From Caulobacter zeae (GTDB taxonomy: Bacteria; Pseudomonadota; Alphaproteobacteria; Caulobacterales; Caulobacteraceae), in contig NZ_PJRS01000011.1 of the NCBI RefSeq assembly GCF_002858925.1, forward strand, positions 124,001 to 188,000: a stretch of 64,000 nucleotides of DNA. The letters run 5' to 3'. Each line of letters opens with the position of its first letter. Position 1 is the first letter of the stretch. The notes under the pieces are model-generated. The model was given only the letters and a program-made list of their open reading frames with translations, did not search any database and was not told where the DNA came from. The position numbers and the translations under genes were made by a program. Below, one piece after another: positions 60,099-64,000 of the stretch.

Positions 60099-60539
60099 TC
60101 AGTTCGACGACGCGGCCGGCATCCGGTGCGGGGCGTCGACGGCCCAGATCTTCTCGATGTTGTAGAAGCTGCGCACTTCGGGGCGGAACAGGTGGACGAC
60201 GACGTCGCCGGCGTCGATCAGCACCCAGTCGCAGTGCGGCAGGCCTTCGACCCGGGCCTTGCCCAGGCCATGGTCCTTCAGCGCGCGCAGCACGTGGTCG
60301 GCGAGAGCGCCGACGTGACGGTGCGAGCGGCCCGAAGCCACGATCAGGCTGTCGGCCACGGAGCTCTTGTCCGTAAGGTCGATGTGGACGATGTCCTGGG
60401 CCTTGTCGTCGTCGAGGCGGTCCAGGATCAGGCGCTCCAGCGCCTTGATGTTCAGGTCCGTACTGAGCGTCGGATTTTCAGTCGAGGATTCGGCACCAGC
60501 CGGTCCCTCGTGCGCCGTCGGCGCGGGGTCGCTACGCAG
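60099..60539 (-). CDS. rsfS: Ribosomal silencing factor RsfS, with no ATG/GTG/TTG at the expected start
   Basis: From the core KALERLILDRLDDDKAQDIVHIDLTDKSSVADSLIVASGRS onward this is a normal RsfS ending in VHLFRPEVRSFYNIEKIWAVDAP. RsfS binds L14 and blocks subunit joining in starvation. An automated start at GTG 60359 would cut off the conserved first third, so the true start must lie upstream. In frame there is no ATG, GTG or TTG before the core. A strong AAGGAG (60547-60552) lies seven bases before a CTG (60539) and one base before an ATT (60545), so CTG 60539 is the best candidate (146 residues). An eight-codon leader ORF ends inside the AAGGAG. It lies 96 bases after nadD. Confidence 0.85.
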   Translation of the reverse strand: MRSDPAPTAHEGPAGAESSTENPTLSTDLNIKALERLILDRLDDDKAQDIVHIDLTDKSSVADSLIVASGRSHRHVGALADHVLRALKDHGLGKARVEGLPHCDWVLIDAGDVVVHLFRPEVRSFYNIEKIWAVDAPHRMPAASSN

Positions 60540-60635
60540 CGGAATGCTCCTTATTGGCTTCGCGCAAAGCCCCTCATAGCACGGAAAGACTCGAAACGTG
60601 AGGGGGATCGTGGTCGCAGGCGGATTCGGGCGGGC

Positions 60636-61289
60636 TCAACCCTTGGTCTGGCGCGCCCGCAGGGCCGTGGACGAGGCGAAGTTCAACGGGCCGGTCAGGT
60701 AGACCCAGGCCGGGACGTCGGCGTCAGCGATAGTCGCCGCGGCGCTGGCCGGGCGGCGGGCGAAGGCGAAGCGGCGGGCGGCGGGCGAACTGCGGGCCTT
60801 GAGCGCCGCCCAGGGGCGCGAGACCACGGCCACGGGGACCTCGCGCATGATCTGGGTCCAGCCGCGCCAGCGGTGGAAGGTGGCCAGGCTGTCGGCGCCC
60901 ATCACCCAGACGAACTTCACGCCCGGGAAACGGGCCTTGAGCACCCGCAGGGTGTCGATCGTGTATTGCGAGCCCAGCCGCGTCTCGGCGTCGGAGACGA
61001 TCATGGACGAGCCGCGCGCCCAGCGCCGGGCCTCGCCCATGCGCTCGGCCAGCGGCCGCGTCTCGCGCGACGACTTCAGCGGGTTCTGCGGCGAGACCAG
61101 CCAGATCACCTTGTCGAGGTTCAGGCGATGCAGGGCCGTCTCGGCCACGTGGGCGTGGCCCTCGTGCGCCGGGTTGAAGCTGCCGCCGAACAGCCCGACG
61201 CGCATGCCCGGCTCCAGGTGGAAGCCGAGGCGATGGGCGCTGGGGCGGCCGGCCTCAGGGACGAGTCTGGCCGGTCCCGCGAACCACAT
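60636..61289 (-). CDS. nadD: Nicotinate-nucleotide adenylyltransferase
   Basis: The 217-residue enzyme contains the nucleotidyltransferase start [27 protein letters not shown] with the GxFGGSFNPxHxGH motif, then [30 protein letters not shown] and SSTALRARQ. It makes NaAD from NaMN in NAD synthesis. The start ATG 61289 is within the end of proA (35-base overlap); ATG 61205 is an alternative but would remove the conserved [11 protein letters not shown] lead-in seen in alphaproteobacterial NadD. Confidence 0.96.
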   Translation of the reverse strand: MWFAGPARLVPEAGRPSAHRLGFHLEPGMRVGLFGGSFNPAHEGHAHVAETALHRLNLDKVIWLVSPQNPLKSSRETRPLAERMGEARRWARGSSMIVSDAETRLGSQYTIDTLRVLKARFPGVKFVWVMGADSLATFHRWRGWTQIMREVPVAVVSRPWAALKARSSPAARRFAFARRPASAAATIADADVPAWVYLTGPLNFASSTALRARQTKG

Positions 61290-62529
61290 ACTTGAACGTC
61301 GTCAGTTGCTCGGCCCCGACCGGGCCGCGGGCATGAAGCTTGTCGGTGGCGATGCCGATTTCGGCCCCGAAGCCGAACTCGCCGCCATCGGCGAACTGGG
61401 TGGAGGCGTTGACCAGCACGATGGCGCTGTCGACCTGGCCGACGAACCGCTCGGCGGCGGCGGCGTCCTCGGTGACGATCGCGTCGGTGTGGCCCGAGCC
61501 GTACGCAGCGATGTGCGCAGCCGCGCCCTCGACGCCGTCGACCACGGCCACGGCGATGATCGGGGCCAGGTACTCGGTGGTCCAGTCCTCGACCGTGGCG
61601 GCCTTGAGTTCCGGTTCGATGGCGCGGGCGGCCGCGTCGCCGCGGATCTCGCAGCCGGCCTTGATCAACACGTCGGCGATCGGCGGCAGCAGCTTGCCGG
61701 CCGCGGCGCGGTCGATCAGCAGGGTCTCGGCCGAGCCGCACACCGACACGCGGCGCATCTTGGCGTTCAGCACGATGTCGGCGGCCTTCTTCAGGTCGGC
61801 GGCCTCGTGGACGAAGACGTGGTTCAGGCCTTCCAGGTGGCCCAGCACCGGGGCGCGGGCCTCGGCCTGGACGCGAGCGACCAGGCTCTTGCCGCCGCGC
61901 GGGATGATCAGGTCGATCGACCGGTCCAGGCCCGACAGGATGGCGCCGACGGCGGCGCGGTCGGTGGTGCGCACCATCTGCACCACGTTCGCAGGCAGGC
62001 CCGCGGCGGCCAGGCCCTTCAGCACGGCGGCGTGGATGGCGAGGTTGGACTCGATGCACTCCGAGCCGCCGCGCAGGATCACCGCATTGCCCGACCGCAG
62101 GGTCAGGGCCGCGGCGTCGGCCGTCACGTTGGGGCGGCTTTCGTAGATCATGGCGATCACGCCGATCGGCGTGCGCACGCGGGCGATGTCCAGGCCGTTG
62201 GGGCGCTGCCAGCGGGCGGTCTCGACGCCCAGCGGGTCGGGAATGGCGGCCACGGCCTCGACGCCGGCGGCCACGCCTTCAAGCCGCTGCTCGTTGAGCA
62301 TCAGCCGCTCGATCATCGGCGGGGTCAGGCCGTTGGCGTCGGCCTTTTCCAGGTCGCGGGCGTTGGCGGCCAGGATGGCCGGGGCCTCGGCGCGGATGGC
62401 GGCGGCGATGGCGACGAGGGCGGCGGTGCGCTGGGCTGGCGTGGCGAGGCGAAGCGAGCGCGCGCCCTCGCGGGCCGCCTGGCCCATCGCTCTCATTGTC
62501 GCCTGCAGGCCCCCGGCCGCGTCGTCCAT
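61255..62529 (-). CDS. proA: Gamma-glutamyl phosphate reductase
   Basis: The 424-residue enzyme has the ALDH-like fold of Pro[61 protein letters not shown]-like [20 protein letters not shown], the catalytic Cys in [15 protein letters not shown], and [21 protein letters not shown]. It makes glutamate semialdehyde for proline. It overlaps nadD. In most relatives proB and the GTPase gene obgE lie just upstream; here a tyrosinase is next. Confidence 0.97.
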   Translation of the reverse strand: MDDAAGGLQATMRAMGQAAREGARSLRLATPAQRTAALVAIAAAIRAEAPAILAANARDLEKADANGLTPPMIERLMLNEQRLEGVAAGVEAVAAIPDPLGVETARWQRPNGLDIARVRTPIGVIAMIYESRPNVTADAAALTLRSGNAVILRGGSECIESNLAIHAAVLKGLAAAGLPANVVQMVRTTDRAAVGAILSGLDRSIDLIIPRGGKSLVARVQAEARAPVLGHLEGLNHVFVHEAADLKKAADIVLNAKMRRVSVCGSAETLLIDRAAAGKLLPPIADVLIKAGCEIRGDAAARAIEPELKAATVEDWTTEYLAPIIAVAVVDGVEGAAAHIAAYGSGHTDAIVTEDAAAAERFVGQVDSAIVLVNASTQFADGGEFGFGAEIGIATDKLHARGPVGAEQLTTFKYVVRGTGQTRP

Positions 62530-62604
62530 GGCTCGTCCGTCCCCGGATATGCTCAGATTGAGGCTTACCTAGGCCCTTTGGGGCGCGGGGGGAATGGCCA
62601 AACG

Positions 62605-62620
62605 CTGGCGACGTCGCCAG
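62605..62620. promoter_or_regulatory. 16-bp perfect palindrome upstream of proA
   Basis: CTGGCGACGTCGCCAG is its own reverse complement over all 16 bases, 75 bases upstream of the proA start and inside the proA/tyrosinase gap. It may be a dimeric operator. The motif is not a regulator site I can name. Confidence 0.35.
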
Positions 62621-62627
62621 AAAGCCT

Positions 62628-62667
62628 GTCAGCCGGAGCGCGCCAGGGTCAGGCGTGCCCGGCTGAC
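62628..62667 (-). terminator. Long stem-loop after the tyrosinase gene
   Basis: GTCAGCCGG (62628-62636) pairs with CCGGCTGAC (62659-62667); GCGCGCC and GGCGTGC inside extend the stem with one mismatch. It lies 78 bases past the tyrosinase stop. A good T run is absent. Confidence 0.4.
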
Positions 62668-62744
62668 CGGATCTGGCGTGCTCGAAGTGTTTGAATCTGG
62701 AACTTGCTGATCAGGCTTGGATGTCCATCCAAACCCAGCAGGTT

Positions 62745-64000
62745 CTAGCGCGGCGCCTCCACCGTCGACTCCACCCGGAACGCGCCGATGGTGATCGCCG
62801 GACCTGTCGGCGCCTCGGGGCCGTCGACCCGGACGAACGACACCTTGACCTCGCGCAATTGGCCTGGCGAAAGCCGGCGCAGGACCTCGGTGGCGGGCAA
62901 CACCAGGCGCACCTTGCCGTCGCCGTGGGCGGCGTGCGGGCCCTCGCCGCCGCTGTGCTGGGCTCCGGCGATCTCGAAGGCGCCGACCGTGCCGATCAGG
63001 CGCGAAGGGTTCAGCGCGCCGCCGGCCGGCAGGTTGACATAGACCTGGTAGAAATAGCCGCCCTGCTTGCCGGCTTCGGTCACCGCCACATCCTCGAGCA
63101 CGACGTTGATGCTCACGGGTGGTCGGACGCCGGCGGCGGAGGGGCCGCGCGGCGGCGGGACGGTCAGCAGCCGCGTGCGGTTCTGGCCATCGTCGCCGAG
63201 CGGCACGCGCAGGCTGAACGAGCTCTGGTCGAGCGTCAGGCCGCCTTGCGTCTCGCCCAGCGACAGCACCTGTCCGATCAGCCGCTCCCTGGCGAGAGGC
63301 ACCGCCCTGATCGGCGGGGCGACGGTGACGCCCAGCCGTCGCGGGGTAGGCAGGCGTTCGTCGTCGTAGGTGTAGCCCAGGCCTTCGGCGCTGTAGGTCA
63401 CGCGCTTGTTCATCTGAGGCTGGCCGCCATAGACGAAGGTCCCGTTCCAGTAGGCGTCGGTCGGGGGCGGGTTGGCGCGCCCGGCGCCGGCCTTGACCCA
63501 GGCGCACCACAGCCGGTCGATGTTGGCGTGGTGCAACCAGAAGATCGGATCCTGCGGCGACTGCAGGGTGGGCATGAAGCCGCCGATGATGTTGTGCACC
63601 TGGTTGTGCGGCACGCTCTCGACCCGCGGCTCCATGGGCGTGGGCCAGTTGCGCGGCAACTGCTTCCAGACCGGATCGGTGAAGTCGTAGCCGAGGGCGT
63701 TCACGACGTTGGTGTTGGTGCGCTTCACGTAGAGCGGATTGCCGGGCGCGGGGTTGGTGAAATCCGACGGCATGTTCGGGTCGGCGAAGTAGTTCCAGTA
63801 CGGCAGGCTGAAGTTGGGGTCTCGCGACAGTTCGCGGATCTTCTGCTCGAACTGCAGGATGTAACCCCGGTGCCAGGCCAGGAAGTAGGGCACGCCGTGC
63901 GGGCAGAAGTTCTGGTGGATGTTGGCCCAGTAGAACCAGCTGTTCGGATCCGACGCGTTGGGGTTGCTGCGCATGATGCCGACGGCGCGGGCGTAGGACG
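62745..64000 (-). CDS. Tyrosinase family copper protein (5' end beyond right edge)
   Basis: At least 417 residues are present. CuA ligands lie in the start: ANIHQNFCPHGVPYFLAWHRGYILQFE (H of IHQ, CPH and WHR). CuB ligands are in VPHNQVHNIIGGFM and PIFWLHHANIDRLWCAW. The C-terminal 240 residues form a second domain (beta-rich, like the tail of plant and bacterial polyphenol oxidases). The frame is open to the window edge with SYARAVGIM in front, so the start lies outside; the ATG at 63974 is internal. It oxidises phenols or diphenols to quinones. It is on the same strand as proA with a 215-base gap. Confidence 0.93.
   Translation of the reverse strand, partial: SYARAVGIMRSNPNASDPNSWFYWANIHQNFCPHGVPYFLAWHRGYILQFEQKIRELSRDPNFSLPYWNYFADPNMPSDFTNPAPGNPLYVKRTNTNVVNALGYDFTDPVWKQLPRNWPTPMEPRVESVPHNQVHNIIGGFMPTLQSPQDPIFWLHHANIDRLWCAWVKAGAGRANPPPTDAYWNGTFVYGGQPQMNKRVTYSAEGLGYTYDDERLPTPRRLGVTVAPPIRAVPLARERLIGQVLSLGETQGGLTLDQSSFSLRVPLGDDGQNRTRLLTVPPPRGPSAAGVRPPVSINVVLEDVAVTEAGKQGGYFYQVYVNLPAGGALNPSRLIGTVGAFEIAGAQHSGGEGPHAAHGDGKVRLVLPATEVLRRLSPGQLREVKVSFVRVDGPEAPTGPAITIGAFRVESTVEAPR

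Overview
The window is chromosomal DNA of a very GC-rich alphaproteobacterium, most likely Caulobacter or a close relative in Caulobacteraceae. Reasons: the F1-ATPase operon atpH-atpA-atpG-atpD-atpC without F0 genes, preceded by a gene resembling the CC_3452 family; the tsaE-amgK-murU-addB-addA block; the rppH / divergent polysaccharide deacetylase / ctpA / envC-like / rlmH / rsfS / nadD / proA run; many four-base stop/start overlaps; and GTG or TTG starts with strong Shine-Dalgarno sequences. I see no rRNA, tRNA, CRISPR array, prophage or classical insertion sequence.

Layout. 1-6.9 kb: the edge of an MFS transporter, then a TonB-dependent receptor, a TetR regulator, a Tat-exported carotenoid/stilbene cleavage oxygenase, a DUF2141 protein and a DUF2306 membrane protein, with a divergent membrane LytTR regulator; together this looks like a locus for uptake and cleavage of an external polyene or stilbene. 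6.9-15 kb: an exported unknown, a chemoreceptor, polA, and an exported protein made of four TonB-C-like repeats. 15.0-15.6 kb: a DUF559 nuclease-like gene bracketed by 65-bp inverted repeats. 15.6-19.8 kb: sixA, DUF952, pyrD, a TVP38 protein and an orphan histidine kinase in one operon. 19.9-22.6 kb: metX, metW and an EEP-family hydrolase. 22.6-23.0 kb: a small AT-rich island with an orphan gene. 23-30.5 kb: phospholipase D, P-II, a methyltransferase, gloB, a cupin, an acetyltransferase, mtgA, a nitroreductase and small proteins. 30.5-39.8 kb: trxA and the addA/addB/murU/amgK/tsaE block. 39.9-45.9 kb: a membrane thioredoxin-like protein, a thiolase, the LemA-TPM-TPM set and small proteins. 46-51.4 kb: the ATP synthase F1 operon with an extra small gene between beta and epsilon. 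51.7-62.5 kb: exported and hydrolase genes, then cell-envelope and ribosome-related housekeeping genes up to proA. The right edge is a tyrosinase.

The strongest unexplained signal is a family of palindromic intergenic repeats. Each arm has a conserved C-run/G-run hairpin, a second hairpin whose sequence varies while its stem still pairs and whose loop is nearly always GNA, and a terminal G-run. Arms usually come as inverted pairs about 130 bp long. Two pairs sit inside operons and their edge supplies the ribosome binding site of the next gene (metW, addA); one is translated in frame at the start of a TPM-domain gene. The DUF559 gene is bracketed by arms of the same architecture, so it is a candidate for the enzyme that spreads or processes such repeats. 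That link is inference. Other items worth attention are the CC/CxxC protein coupled between atpD and atpC, the Ala/Lys/Pro-rich extensions on AtpD and on a hydrolase, and the non-canonical start of rsfS.
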